Shown piece by piece: positions 34,266 to 45,880 of a stretch of DNA of 64,000 nucleotides. Where the stretch lies: positions 40,702,001-40,766,000 of the forward strand of contig BSBN01000809.1 of NCBI GenBank assembly GCA_027924645.1, read 5' to 3'. Made by a program: the position numbers and the translations under genes. The notes beneath the pieces are model-generated. The model did no database searches, was not told the origin of the DNA, and saw only the letters and a list, made by a program, of their open reading frames with translations. The stretch's first letter is position 1. Every line of letters begins with the position of its first letter. This DNA is from Cunninghamia lanceolata. Its lineage: Eukaryota; Streptophyta; Pinopsida; Cupressales; Cupressaceae.

Positions 34266-35358
34266 GCATTGTTCTCTTTATTGTTGTTATGTTAATCATG
34301 TTAAACCCCAAAAGACATTTTGAAGAGTTATGTCTCTTCATAAGTATTTCTATATAAGTTGAACATGCTGAATTATCAAGGAGTAGGATATAATACATGA
34401 AGTTTACAATGTTTCAAAAGACCATGTTGCAAGAATATTATTGAAGAAGTAAATTGAAGTTCTCTGATTCTGTGGGTTTATTTTGGTATCAATTGTTTGT
34501 TAAAATTACTCAATTATATGGTTGTCTCCAGTTTAGTATTTCCTTGTTATTCAAATTAATATGTCAAGTATATATTTAATTTGTCAGTGCACATTTGTTG
34601 TAGTTGTGTGATTGGATTAATAGGTTTCCATTAAAGGAATTAAAATCCTTCTGATCAGTCATAGTAACCTGGAAGTATTGGTTTGGATTACTAAGAAGAA
34701 CCATATAATTAGGATTGTCATTCTGTCTCCAAGTTGATACTATCTATTATTCTTGCATATTTCATTTAATTGGTTCCTTCAAGAAAGGATTAAATTTCTT
34801 TCTGGTGAATAACAAGAAATCTGATCTTATCTATTGGATTATTAAGAAGAGTGTGTCAGTCATTTCCCTACGCGTTTATACAAGTTATAAACTAAAGTAT
34901 TGTGCCAAACAGTTAGAGTTACTACCCACTATAAGCCACTGGTCTTAGTCTTCCATTTGACTCTGTTTACCAAACAAGGCACTGGTCTTATTTCAATTCA
35001 TCATTTAAAACCCTTGTATTAGTTAAGCATAGTCATAAAATTTACCTTGATATTGCTTATATAATTTATATCAATCATCCATCAGATATTAGATATAGGA
35101 TTAATTAGCAAGCTCTCATCTAGTCTACACCATTTGCCACTATAGGTAGATCCATTTACTTAGTCAAAATAGTTACACTCAATTTGCTTTAATTTTCAAG
35201 GTTCACCCGCCTAGGTTTAGTAGGACCTAAAGTGTAGGGAGTCATCAAACCCTAAAGGTTGACTCCATCGCGTTAGTTCAAAAATGTTGCAAATCTAAGC
35301 ATAGAGCCTGGCATCCTCTTAGGATTAGTAACCTGCATTTTTGAGACCTAACACAAGG

Positions 35359-36985
35359 CTTTATTTAAAAAAATATTTTTTTTGGATTAAATGAATCAAT
35401 TATGATTTGCTCATGATGGGACTTTTTTGCCACTATATATAAGAATACCTTGATAGCTTAATGTTGTATCTAATATTAAAATTAAACTTTGAATCTTGGA
35501 AATTGGTTTCAAGAGTTGATGAGTTAAGTGAGAAGTACATCCAAGACTTGTTGGTTTCAAATCCTAATGTAGTGATGTCTAATTAAAGTAATGATTCCCT
35601 ATTTGCTTCCAAATTGCACCAATTAGATCTTGTTGTAGTAGAGACTATGATTTCATACTTTCATTCAAACTTACCTTATTTTTAATTATATTGCAATTCA
35701 AGGAGAATGTCTTGATATGAGAAAAAATTAAAAAAAGGTTGTTTAAAGAGGACTTGTGTAACCAATTTGAAATGAAAATACTTGAGGGACTAGGTGCCTG
35801 TAGAATTGAATGTTACAACATTGCCAAAGGGATTCTTTATCTTATTGCCTAAAAGATCTTATTTGCCTCAAATTGATTTACACCTAAGGGGGTATCTAAA
35901 TATTAATTATATGTTCACCAACCCTATATATAATTAAATGAGGGAGTTTGCTATGTTCTTGAACAAGGGAGATCTATATACTAGACTCCTTGACATTTTT
36001 GAGGGATGTAGACTCTAGAACTATTTTAGTCTTTAATAGCTTAATGTTAGTGATGTATATTGTTATACTTAGATATTTATTTTATCTAAATATCCAAATT
36101 CAATGTAATTGTGTCTATACAAGTGAATGAAATTTTATTGAGTTTTAGTATCATTCCTTAGTTTACTTATATGCTTGATATGATCTTTTTTTTGCATAAC
36201 TTGAACAGTAGTGACAAGTAAACATTAGGTTCTATTATGCATAATCCCCCTAAATGATTAGATTGTTATTAGTTATAATGTAACTAATGCATGTTTGGTT
36301 ATCTATTACTAGTTATTTTTTATTATAGAATGATAGTGACTTGTCAATTCTTGTAGTTGTAGATCATAGTGAATTGAATTGAGTTATATTGTTGGTACAT
36401 AATTCAAGATATTGTGATTCCTAGATTTGTATTAGCTATTAACTAGTCGTGCATTTCCTTTCATCAACTAGCAATGCACTATATATGTGATGTCTTTTTT
36501 GTATGTTTTTCCTAAATTTGATTATGAACATTAAACTAACTCAATGTTTTATATAGATTTAAAGTGAGCAAGAATATTATTTAGATTCCCAAATCAAAAC
36601 CCTAATTAGCTTCAAGAATTTATATATTTCTATATTAAGTTGTATCCAAAAAATGAGACAAAAAATGTTATCTATTTTAATTCTAGAGAGATCATTAAAG
36701 AAATCATATTCAAACCATGATACATGACAAATCATAATTTAAGAACCATAATATGAAACCATAATGTCAAATGTATATAATGTGAAATGATATTGTCAAA
36801 TGTTTATACTGTAAATATAATAAGACATGAACCATACTATTCAAAACCATAATATAAAATGTATATAATGTGAAACCATAATGTAAAATGTATATATTGT
36901 AAAACATAATAAGACATGAACCATAACATGAAAGGTCATAACATGTGAAACCATAACAAGTCAGAGAGTAGGGTGTCTAATATGA
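35359..36985. other. Non-coding spacer of the older locus
   Basis: AT-rich. At 36650-36960 there is a loose repeat of ACCATAATATGAAA / GTATATAATGTGAAA words. No ORF, domain or structural RNA seen. It links the 3' ends of the two convergent genes of the older locus. Confidence 0.5.
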
Positions 36986-37996
36986 CTACATATGTATAGA
37001 TCTATCTCCCGATCCATGTGTGGATCCATGTCTCGATCTCTCTCTAGATCTCAATCCCTATCCTGATGTACCTCCCTACATAAGAAAGTACATAATTTAA
37101 TTTAATGTACATGTGTATATATATGTAAAATCATCTTAAAGTTTTGTACTTTCAACATGTTTGAGTTAATCAAGTAATTTATATATTATATATAAATGTA
37201 CCTCAAATGTATCATGCATGGGATTCTCTGCATGCTCCAAATCTCCAAAGCATGACAAATTATCTCCGTGTTGCTAGAAAATTTCAAATACAAGATTTTA
37301 ATGAATAGTGAGAACTACTTTTAAGTTAAGTTTATTTAATATATACATGTGAATTTGTAGAATGCAAAATATAGAAATTATTCAAGTACCTTCGCATCCT
37401 GGAGCACTCTACCAATCCCACTAATGTTAGATGAATGAATGGTAACATCAGGGACACCTATATCTGAAGGTAAAGGATCAGTGCCAAAGAGAAGTGTGCT
37501 ATATGTGCCATGTACATGAGGTGCAGCCTGATGCTGTGTGGGGGCTGTAGGCTAGTCTGGAATATTTTGGTCCTCTGAAGAAGCCTCACCCCGACCCAAC
37601 TGTCTATCATTATGTCATCTAATATGATTCAGTATACCATCCAAAGGAATCCCATACTCATCATTGATATACTGGTATGCTGATAGTAAATCAACAATGG
37701 AAGCTGAACATACATTATGTACAATGGTGTCACTCATATGGGTGACATCTGATGGGGATGGTAGATCTGCACGAATGTAGGGGTCATAATGTGTGGATGT
37801 AGCCTCAGTGGGAGGAAGGCTAATCCATAGACATAATAAATATCTCCCTATATGATTAGATGACATCTGATCAACCTAAGTGGCAATCATGGTCATAATG
37901 TCAAAAAGCCTGGATCTAGTCAATGAGGCTGTTGCATCTCCTACTGCTACTAGTTCCAAATGTTTTGGAAGAACCAACAGTCTTGGACCAACTAAT

Positions 37997-39370
37997 TGTT
38001 GCAAGTATGGGTCTAACCGGTGTTTTCATTGATGTCAACATACTTCTATTGCATTAATGTCAAGGATTGGATGAGTTGTATGCTGAGGATATTGAGGAAA
38101 TTAGTCCTATTAGAGACAAAGAAGAATAGTGAAGACAGTGAATTGAAGATCCCAGCTAAAATGAAGATCAGAGGATGCACATCAAAGGGTTTGTAGATAT
38201 GTGTCTAAAGGTGATCCAGTAAAGATTTGAGAGGTCTGCATGAAGATTTGAAGAAGTTATGGCCATATGAGTAAAACTAGTTTTGCAGATGTTCAGAAGT
38301 AACAGAGTGACACAAATTGGTCCAGTGAGATTCAGAAATGCAATATCTTGTTCTATGGATTTGGTGGAGTGTTTAGGAAGTCAATGTGAATTGAGAACTT
38401 TATTGGTTCATGGTCTGGAGGTCCACAAGCATCTATTCCAATATGACAGTGATGACAGACTGTGTTCTTGAGGTTCTAGATGAAGAAGAGAATGATTTTA
38501 GTAATCAGAAGTAGTGTGGATGTTCTTGGTGTTTCAGGCAAGCTTGTGGGAGTCTCTAAATTGTGTCCATTTCATATTGGTGGTCCGCATTGAAGATTGA
38601 GCTCGTATTTGAAGAATTACTTCTAGATGATGATGTTCTTCCTAAACTTGGCCAACTAGATGATTTACACATCTTGTGGATGATCTTGAAGATGTTCTAT
38701 GAAAGATGGCATGTTCCTCAAAGAAGATTTAAGTCCCAGATATATGTGGCCAACAGTGTGGTGATTCGCATGAAGTCTTTTGTAATAAATCAAGTTGTAT
38801 TTGTGTATTTTCTCTTTAAAGTATGCTAACTTTGATGATTATCCCAAAGTCAATGTCTTGTATAAATAAGAGTTGTAAAGTCATTTCAAAAGTATCTTGG
38901 CAGAGATGAGAGTGTGGTAGAGAGGAGAAGAGCGAAAGGCAGAGTAGAAGTATTGAGCTTAAATGGAATTGACTCAAGCATCATGGAGATGCTAATCTTC
39001 AGTTCAAGTATGTAATATTTATTATTCTATAGATAGTGTGTCTCTTATAGGCAATGGGCCTCTTGTGAGCAGTGTGCTCAGGTAATGAGCCCTAATTAGC
39101 ATGTGCCATTTTGTTCTTCTTATTCTTTTAATAGAGAATATAATCTTGGGTTAGTCACCCCATGGTTTTTCCCTTAACCAGGTTTTCTACATTAAAATCT
39201 TGGTGTCATATGTGTTAATGTGTTTCTTCTCATGAATTGTTGCATTGTGTTTCCATGATTGATTTATTATTATGCTGCTGAATTAAAAGAAGGATTTAAG
39301 TGGTTAATAAAAGAAAAGTTTTGGACAACTGATTCACCCCCCCTCTTAGTTGTCTATCTTGAAACTAACA
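37997..39370 (+). repeat. 5' LTR of the copia element
   Basis: Starts TGTTGCAAGTATGGG and ends CTTGAAACTAACA. TATA box TATAAATA at 38861-38868. CCATGGTTTTTCCC and a TTCACCCCCCCTCTTAGTTG end follow, as in other copia LTRs of this type. Confidence 0.95.
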
Positions 39371-39372
39371 AT

Positions 39373-39384
39373 TGGTATCAGAGC
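39373..39384 (+). promoter_or_regulatory. Primer binding site, initiator-Met tRNA type
   Basis: TTGGTATCAGAGCC begins 2 bases after the 5' LTR end; TGGTATCAGAGC is the standard copia site complementary to the 3' end of plant initiator-Met tRNA. Confidence 0.9.
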
Positions 39385-39426
39385 CAGGTTCCTCTAAAAG
39401 AGCTTAACCGCCTGAGGAGATCCAGG

Positions 39427-40387
39427 ATGTCTTCCTACAAGAAGGATAGTCCGAGGTTTGATGGAACCAATTACACTCTTTGGAAAATCCGCATGGAATG
39501 TCACTTGCAATGTATGGGAATGCAATATTGATCATGGCTTCAAATAAGTATGTTCCTCCAAAGGATGGTCTGACAAATGTAGATGAACTAAAAGATGTGG
39601 AAGATAATCTTCAGGCTAAAGAAGCTTTATTAAGTGCCTTATCTAATTTAGAGCTGACAAATGTTATAGATTTAAAAATTACATATGAGATTTGGGAAAA
39701 ACTAGAACTTCTACATGAAGGAGACAAATATGTTAAATGTGCCAAGCTATAGAGTCTGAAAGGAAAATTCAAAAACCTGAAGATGAAAATATCACTACAT
39801 TTATGCCAAAAGTAAATGAGTTTGTTTGTGACATTAGGTGTGCTGGTGGAATCTTGGATGAAGATGAGATTGTTGCCAAAGTTCTCAGATCCCTACCTCC
39901 TTCTTACAAATACAAGGTTTCTGCTATTGAAGAATTCAGATCTTTTTCAAATATCACAAGGGATCAATTCGTTGGAAAATTAGCTGCATTTGAATTGGCC
40001 GAGTTTGGAGATGCACCCCCTAAGACTGAATCTGCATTCAAAGCTAGTGCCTCTGTAAAAGGCAAACAAAAGTTTGATCCAGGAGAGAACTCCTCAAAGA
40101 AACTATCATGGCATGAAAAAGCAAGAAAAGATTTGGAAGAAGATGAAGTAGAAGCTACTCAACTTGAAGCCCTTATTGCAAAAAGACTGCCAAGAGGATC
40201 TGGTAAGTATGAAGGAAAATTGTCCTTCAAATGTTTCAACTACAATAAGATTGGTCATTTTGCCGCAAGGTGTCCGGAAAGATTTTCAAGGGCAAATCTA
40301 AACAGATCAAGATTCCAAAAGAAATGTTACTATGTTCATGAAGATGATGATGATGAAGGAGTAACAGATGATGAATCAGAGACATGA
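39427..40387 (+). pseudogene. gag of the copia element
   Basis: ATG 39427 starts MSSYKKDSPRFDGTNYTLWK, a typical copia gag N-terminus. Frameshifts near 39520 and 39745. It continues with KVLRSLPPSYKYKVSAIEE and FVGKLAAFELAEF. The zinc knuckle reads CFNYNKIGHFAARC: Tyr replaces the second Cys, a single G-to-A change. It ends in an acidic tail (EDDDDEGVTDDESET) at 40387. Confidence 0.9.
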
Positions 40388-40408
40388 AACAAATCTAGAA
40401 GTGACTGG

Positions 40409-41690
40409 GTGTTTATTGCCATCAAGGAAGAAGATCCAATGCCCTCTAAATCTGTCAATCATAAAATGATAAAGAGAGCTCTGACTGCCCAAGTTGAAGA
40501 AAAGGATGACTGGGTCACTGATAGTGGATTCTCCCACCATATGACAGGTGACAAAAATAAGTTCATAGATTTGGAAAGATATGAAGGAGGAGTGGTAAAA
40601 TTTGGGAATAATTCTGTTGGTAGAATTAGAGGTAGAGGAACTATTTATTTTAATGGAAAGAACAAAACCAGTAATGTACTATATGTTGAAGGTCTAAAGC
40701 ACAATCTTCTCAGTGTTGGACCATTGGTGGACAAAGGCTATGATCTCCAATTCAAAAATGGCAAATGTAAGATATTTGAAAGTTCTAGAACAAAGATTGC
40801 ATTTGGTACTCAAACAAAAGGTAACATCTTCCACTTGGTTGGTACTGGGAAAAGTTGTTTATTTGTTCAAATTGATCGGAGTTGGTTGTGGCATAGGAGA
40901 ATGTGTCATGTGAATTTTGATAATATCATCAAGATAAGCAACACTCAGGTTGTAAGAGATCTTCCAAGATTGGTGAAACCTACTAATAGTTTGTGCAAAG
41001 AATGTCAGTTGGGTAAGCAGAGCAGAATCACATTCAAAAGTAAGGAATAGTCTTCTACTGGATTGTTGGACTTAGTACATACTGATCTATGCAGACCGAC
41101 AAGAATCAGGAGTTTGCAAGGTGATAAATACTTCATGTTATTAATTTATGACCACTCTCGGATGATGTGGGTGACTTTTCTAAAAGAGAAATCTAAGGCT
41201 CTTGAGAAATTCAAAATATTCAAAGCTATGGTAGAGAATGAAATGGATTAAACATAAAATGTCTCAAGTCTAATAGAGGTAGAGAATTCACATCTAGAGA
41301 ATTCATAGAATTCTGGGAGAAACATGGGATAAAAAGACAATTATCTACTCCAAGGACTCCACAGTAGAATGGAGTAGTGGAGAGAAAGAACCGGACCATC
41401 CAAGAAGCATCTAAAACCATGATGATGGAAGAAAATGTTCCTCAAATCTACTGGAGAGAAGTTGTAAGCACTACTGTCTATACTCTTAATCTAGTACAAA
41501 TCAGAAGCAATACCGGTAAGACCCCTTATGAACTTTGGTGTGGCACCACTCCCACTGTGAAGTATTTTAGAGTCTTTGGTAGTAAATGTTACATTAAAAG
41601 AGATGAAGACCTTGGAAAATTTGATGCTAGAAGTGATGAAGGAATATTCTTGGGTTATTCTACTCAAAGCAAAGCATACCGGTTATAACA
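40409..41690 (+). pseudogene. Protease and integrase of the copia element
   Basis: DDWVTDSGFSHHMTGD (about 40510-40556) is the protease active site (DSG). LWHRRMCHVNFD...CKECQLGKQ is the integrase zinc-binding part. In the core, LVHTDLCRP keeps the first Asp. The second motif, normally SDNGGEF, reads SNRGREF at about 41265-41290, so the catalytic Asp is lost. PQ*NGVVERKNRTI keeps the Glu after a stop. There is a stop near 41250 and a frameshift between 41250 and 41340. It ends in FGSKCYIKRDE and GIFLGYSTQSKAYR. Confidence 0.9.
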
Positions 41691-42985
41691 AGAGATTAAG
41701 AAAGATTATAGAAAGTACAAATGTGAAGGTTGATGAAGGTATTGAAAAACCTTCAAGGTTTTATGAATATGAAGAAGATGATCAGAATGATGTTTTGGTC
41801 TAAGAAGTCCAAGCCCCTTCTAAAATTTAGATCCAGATTGATCCGAAGAATCAAGAAGAATAGATAAGTTTGAATGAACCTGTTCAATAAATAGAAGTGC
41901 AAGAAATTCCCAAAACTCCTAGGTATGTAAGACTGAATCACTCTGAAGATCAGATCATAGGTGATAAAAGCAAAGGTGTTCAAATGAGAAGAAAGATTGC
42001 TCAAGATTGAGAAAAGTATTGTCTGATTTCAAAGATTGAACCAAAATAGTGAGTGAAGCATGCAATGATGAAAGCTGGACTAAAGCAATGAAGGAAGAGT
42101 TGACGCAGATTGAGAAAAATCACACTTGGGATCTTGTTCCTAGACCTAGAAACAAAAATGTGATTGGAACCAAATGGGTCTTCCAGAATAAATTGAATGA
42201 AGATGGTGAAGTAGTCAGAAACAAAGTCAGATTGGTCGGCAAGTGTTTTTCCCAAGTAGGAGTTGATTTTTAAGAAATTTTTGCTCTAGTGGCAAGAATT
42301 GAAGCAATCAGATTATTTCTTGCCTTTGTTGCCTTCAAGGATTTCAAAGTATATCAGATGGATGTCAAGTCTGCCTTCCTGAATGGTGACTTTGAAGAAG
42401 AAGTATACATTGAGCAACTGGATGGATTTCAATTGTCTAATCATGGTGATATGGTCTACAAATTGAAGAAAGCACTGTATGGACTCAAACAAGCCCCAAG
42501 AGCCTGGTATGAAAGATTGGATAAGCATCTTTTGAAGATTGTTTCAACAAAGGTACTGCTGATAGTAACTTGTACTTCAAAATTGATCATGAAAATATCT
42601 TGATTGTTGAAGTATTTGTTGATGATAACATTTTTGGAGGAAGAGATAGTATGTGCAAAACTTTTGCAAATCAAATGAAAAGTGAATTTGAGATATCCAT
42701 GTTTGGGGAAATGAATTTATTCTTGGGTCTGCAAATAACTCAAACAAAGAAAGTAATCTTCATTTCACAAACCAAATATGTTAAAGAATTGTTGAAGAAA
42801 TTCAGGATGGAAGACTCAAAACCAATGAATACTCCCATGGAAACTGGATGTAAATTAAGCAAAGATGATGAATCTCCTAAGGTTGGTCAGAAAAAGTACA
42901 GGTTAATGATTGGAGGACTACTGTATCTTACTCAAACTAGACCTGACATTATGAATGTTGTTGGTCTTGTTGCTAGATTCTAAGC
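41691..42985 (+). pseudogene. Reverse transcriptase of the copia element
   Basis: The linker to about 42048 is stop-rich. RT proper: SWTKAMKEELTQIEKNHTWD, IGTKWVFQNKLNEDGEV, VYQMDVKSAFLNGDFEEEVY, KKALYGLKQAPRAWYERLDK. After a frameshift near 42545 the active site reads VEVFVDDNIFGG (FVDD for the usual YVDD; both Asp kept). Then FEISMFGEMNLFLGLQI and YLTQTRPDI. Stops near 42271 and 42981. Confidence 0.9.
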
Positions 42986-43567
42986 TGATCCTAGAGAATC
43001 TCATGTCATGGCAATCAAGAGGATTCTTAGATATCTAAAAGGAATAGTTGAGTATGGTTTATGGTATCCTAGAGATCATGATTTCTCTCTTCATGCTATA
43101 CAGATGTGGATTGGATAGGAGATGTGGATGACTAGAAGAGTACCAGTGGTGGAGCATTCTTTTTAGGGAAAAGATTGGTTTCTTGGCTGAGAAAGAAACA
43201 AGACACAATATCTTTGTCCACTGCAGAAGTAGAATATATTGATGTAGTAGGTAGTTGCACTCAAGTATTGTGGATGAAACAAATACTAAGAGACATCAGA
43301 GTGGAGTATGAGGAACCTATCACAATCTTCTGTGATAATTCAAGTGCAATAAATATATCAAAAAATCTAGTGTTACATTCAAAGACAAAACATATATCCA
43401 TCAAGTTTCACTTTTTGAGAGAGCAGGTGAACAAGAATGAAGTCAGATTGGAGTTTGTGCCCTCCAAGGATCAGATTGTAGACATTTTTACTAAACCTCC
43501 ACCTAAGGACTCTTTTGAGTATCTCAGGGAGAAGTTAGGGGTTATTACCCATCCAGTTCTAAATTAA
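42986..43567 (+). pseudogene. RNase H of the copia element
   Basis: After a broken stretch (DADW-like region near 43090-43130, TAG at about 43133) the frame 43175-43567 reads VSWLRKKQDTISLSTAEVEY, FCDNSSAINISKNLVLHSKT, KHISIKFHFLREQV and DIFTKPPPKDSFEYLREKLG, the usual copia RNase H and C-terminus, ending TAA 43565-43567. Confidence 0.9.
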
Positions 43568-43876
43568 GGTGCACTTATGTGCATCAGTCTAGTGGATCTC
43601 ACAGTCATATCTTGTGGTCTAGATTGATGATAGGAAGCTGCTACTCAGGGAGTAGTCTGTATTGATGCAAGTATGTTCCATTTTCCATTGATGTCAAAGG
43701 GGGAGAGAAGACATGTGAAAAACAAAAAGTGGTTGATGATCAAAGGGGGAGTAGTAAAGGAAGAGAAGACATGTGAATGGTTGTTGTTGATAGGGGGAGT
43801 TATGTCAGTTAGTGAGGAGAAGTTCATGTCTTGATGGTTAAAATAGTTTTTCACATCATATGTTCCCATCAATGAT

Positions 43877-43887
43877 AAAGGAGGAGA
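43877..43887 (+). promoter_or_regulatory. Polypurine tract of the copia element
   Basis: AAAGGAGGAGA lies directly before the 3' LTR (43889). Several GGGGGAG purine blocks precede it (about 43689-43800). Confidence 0.8.
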
Positions 43888-43888
43888 T

Positions 43889-45252
43889 TGTTACAAGTAT
43901 GGGCCTAACTGATGTTGTCATTGATGTCAACATACCCCTGTTGCATTGATGTCAAGGATTGGATGAGTTGTATGCTGAGGATATTGAGAAAATTAGTCCT
44001 ATCAGAAATAGAGAAGAACAGTGAAGTGAAAATCCCAGCTAAGATGAAGATCAGAGGATGTGCATCAAAGGGTTTGTAGATGTGTCTAAAGGTGATCCAG
44101 TAAAGATTTGAGAGGACCACATGAAAATTTGAAGAAGTTATGGCCATATGAGTAAAACCAGTTTTGGCAGATGTTCAGAAGTAACAGAGTGACACAAATT
44201 AGTCCAGTGAGATCTGGAAATGCAATATCTTGTTCTGTAGATTTGGTGAAGTGTTTAGGAAGTCAATGTGAATTGACAACTCAATTGGTTCATGGTCTGG
44301 AGGTCTGCAAGCATCTATTCCAATATGACAGTGATGATAGACTGTGTTCTTGAGGTTTCAGATGAAGAAGAGAATGATTTCAATAAGCAAAAGTAGTGTG
44401 GATGTTCTTGGTGTTTCTGGCAAGCTTGTGGGGGTCTCTAAATTGTGTCTAGTTCATGTTGGTGGTTTGCATTGAAGATTGAGCTCGTAATTAAAGAATT
44501 ACTTTTGAATGCTGATGTTCTTCCTAAACTTAGCTGACTGGATGATTTACACATCTTACGAATGATTTTGAAGATGTTCTGCGAAAGATGGCATGTTCCT
44601 CAAAGAAGATTTAAGTCCCAGATATATGTGGCCGATAGTGTGGTGATTCACATGAAATCTTTTGTAATAAATCAAGTTGTATTTGTGTATTTTCTCTTTA
44701 AAGTATGCTGACTTTGATGATTATCCCAAAGTCAATGTCTTATATAAATAAGAGTTGTAAAGTCATTTCAAAAATATCTTGGCGGAGATGAGAGTGTGGT
44801 AGAGAGGAGAAGAGCGAAAGGCAGAGCAAAAGTATTGAGCTTAAATGGAACTAACTCAAGCATGGTGAAGATGCTATTCTTTAGTTCAAGTATGTAATAT
44901 TTATTATTCTATAGACAGTGTGTCTCCTGTAAGCAGTGGGCCTCTTGTGAGCAGTGTGCTCGGGTAGTGAGCCCTAATTGGCATGTACCATTTTGTTCTT
45001 CTTATTCTTTTAATAAAGAATACAATCTTGGGTTAGTCACCCTGTGGTTTTTCCCTTAACCAGGTTTTCCATGTTAAAATATTGGTGTCATATGTGTTAA
45101 TGTGTTTCTACTCTTGAATTGTTGCATTGTGTTTCCATGATTGATTCATTATTATGCTGCTGAATTAAAAGAAAGATTTAAGTGATTAATAAAAGAAAAG
45201 TTTTGGACAACTAATTCACCCCCCCTCTCAGTTGTCTATCTTGAAACTAACA
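43889..45252 (+). repeat. 3' LTR of the copia element
   Basis: Starts TGTTACAAGTATGGG and ends CTTGAAACTAACA, then the target copy CTAAT. TATATAAATA at 44741-44750 matches the TATA box of the 5' LTR. Confidence 0.95.
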
Positions 45253-45880
45253 CTAATGCCCTCTTGTTTTTGGGTGGTGGAAAATTTGGATGTCTAAATT
45301 AAGGTTTATCGACAAACCTCCCCTTGCCCTATCTAGCATGTATGGGCATAGATGTGTAATCCATAGATAATCCTAAATGGAACTCAACATATAATTGTTT
45401 GCAAAAATATAGTGGCAACTCATCATTATGAGGCCATCTATGATTTCCTACCAAAAATCTAGGATATATAAATGGACCAACAATCAGATCTATACACCTA
45501 GTAACAATATATCTTCTAACTTTATCTTTCCCAGTATAAAAAGGGAACATACTATGCATATTATGTAATGAAACTCTATCAGAAATAGATTTGATATTCT
45601 TAGTGCCAGTAACAGTCCTAGAAAGGGACCTATAAAACTCCTTAGTGCTAATATCATCATATGGATTGTATGATTTTATCATCTTAATCATATGTCTAAT
45701 CTCACACTGAATATTGTCTAATTTATCTTTATTAGCCAAATTTGGGGAGTTGTGTATAGTTTGGTCCAAACATTTCAAGGCATTCTCTAATCTAGAAATG
45801 CTATTATTATAAAAATTATTCCTAGCCTCAGCTTCGTACTGAGACTGTGTGGAATGATGAGATTCCTGATCATCAGCCAT

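Larger units (their letters stand above)
17537..35353 (+). mobile_element. 17.8-kb Ty3/gypsy (Tat-like) element with an ORF in each LTR
   Basis: LTRs of 5443 bp (17537-22979) and 5426 bp (29928-35353) begin TGTTGGGACA and end CCTAACA. The flanks CAAGG at 17532-17536 and 35354-35358 match perfectly. The interior (about 6.9 kb) carries gag, protease, an additional RNase H, RT, a degraded second RNase H and integrase, in that order. By eye the first 100 bases of the LTRs differ at about 6 positions. Pol is in one frame from 25716 to about 29440 with about ten in-frame stops, mostly TAG. The extra RNase H and the LTR length suggest the Tat clade; the exact lineage is not determined. Confidence 0.93.
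29928..35353 (+). repeat. 3' LTR of the 17.8-kb element
   Basis: Starts TGTTGGGACAGG and ends GAGACCTAACA, then the target duplication CAAGG. It aligns end to end with the 5' LTR and contains the second copy of the LTR ORF (31279-34265). I do not see a strong polypurine tract just before 29928. Confidence 0.93.
37997..45252 (+). mobile_element. 7.3-kb Ty1/copia element
   Basis: LTRs 37997-39370 (1374 bp) and 43889-45252 (1364 bp), both TGTT...CTAACA. Perfect target duplication CTAAT at 37992-37996 and 45253-45257. Gag, protease, integrase, RT and RNase H in copia order, all broken by stops and shifts. By eye there are about 10 differences in the first 100 aligned LTR bases, more than in the 17.8-kb element. 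It inserted into the first coding exon of the minus-strand gene. Confidence 0.95.
36986..45880 (-). pseudogene. Unknown three-exon gene, about 463 codons, split by the copia element
   Basis: ATG at 45880 (MADDQESHHSTQSQYEAEAR). Exon 1 is 45880 to 45253 joined to 37991 to 37390 once the insert and one target copy are set aside: 1230 bp, exactly 410 codons. Exon 2 is 37273-37202 (24 codons) and exon 3 is 37075-36986 (stop TAG). Introns 37389-37274 (GTACTT...TTCTAG) and 37201-37076 (GTACAT...ATGTAG) are phase 0. I find no frameshift, only about six in-frame stops. Segments: a helical N-terminus (SRLENALKCLDQTIHNS), RWPHNDELPLYFCKQLY, VGDATASLTRSRLFDIMTMI, LSAYQYINDEYGIPLDGIL, and an R/S/H-rich tail. 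No domain recognised. It may be the partner gene of the transposase-like gene at 3424. Confidence 0.7.
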
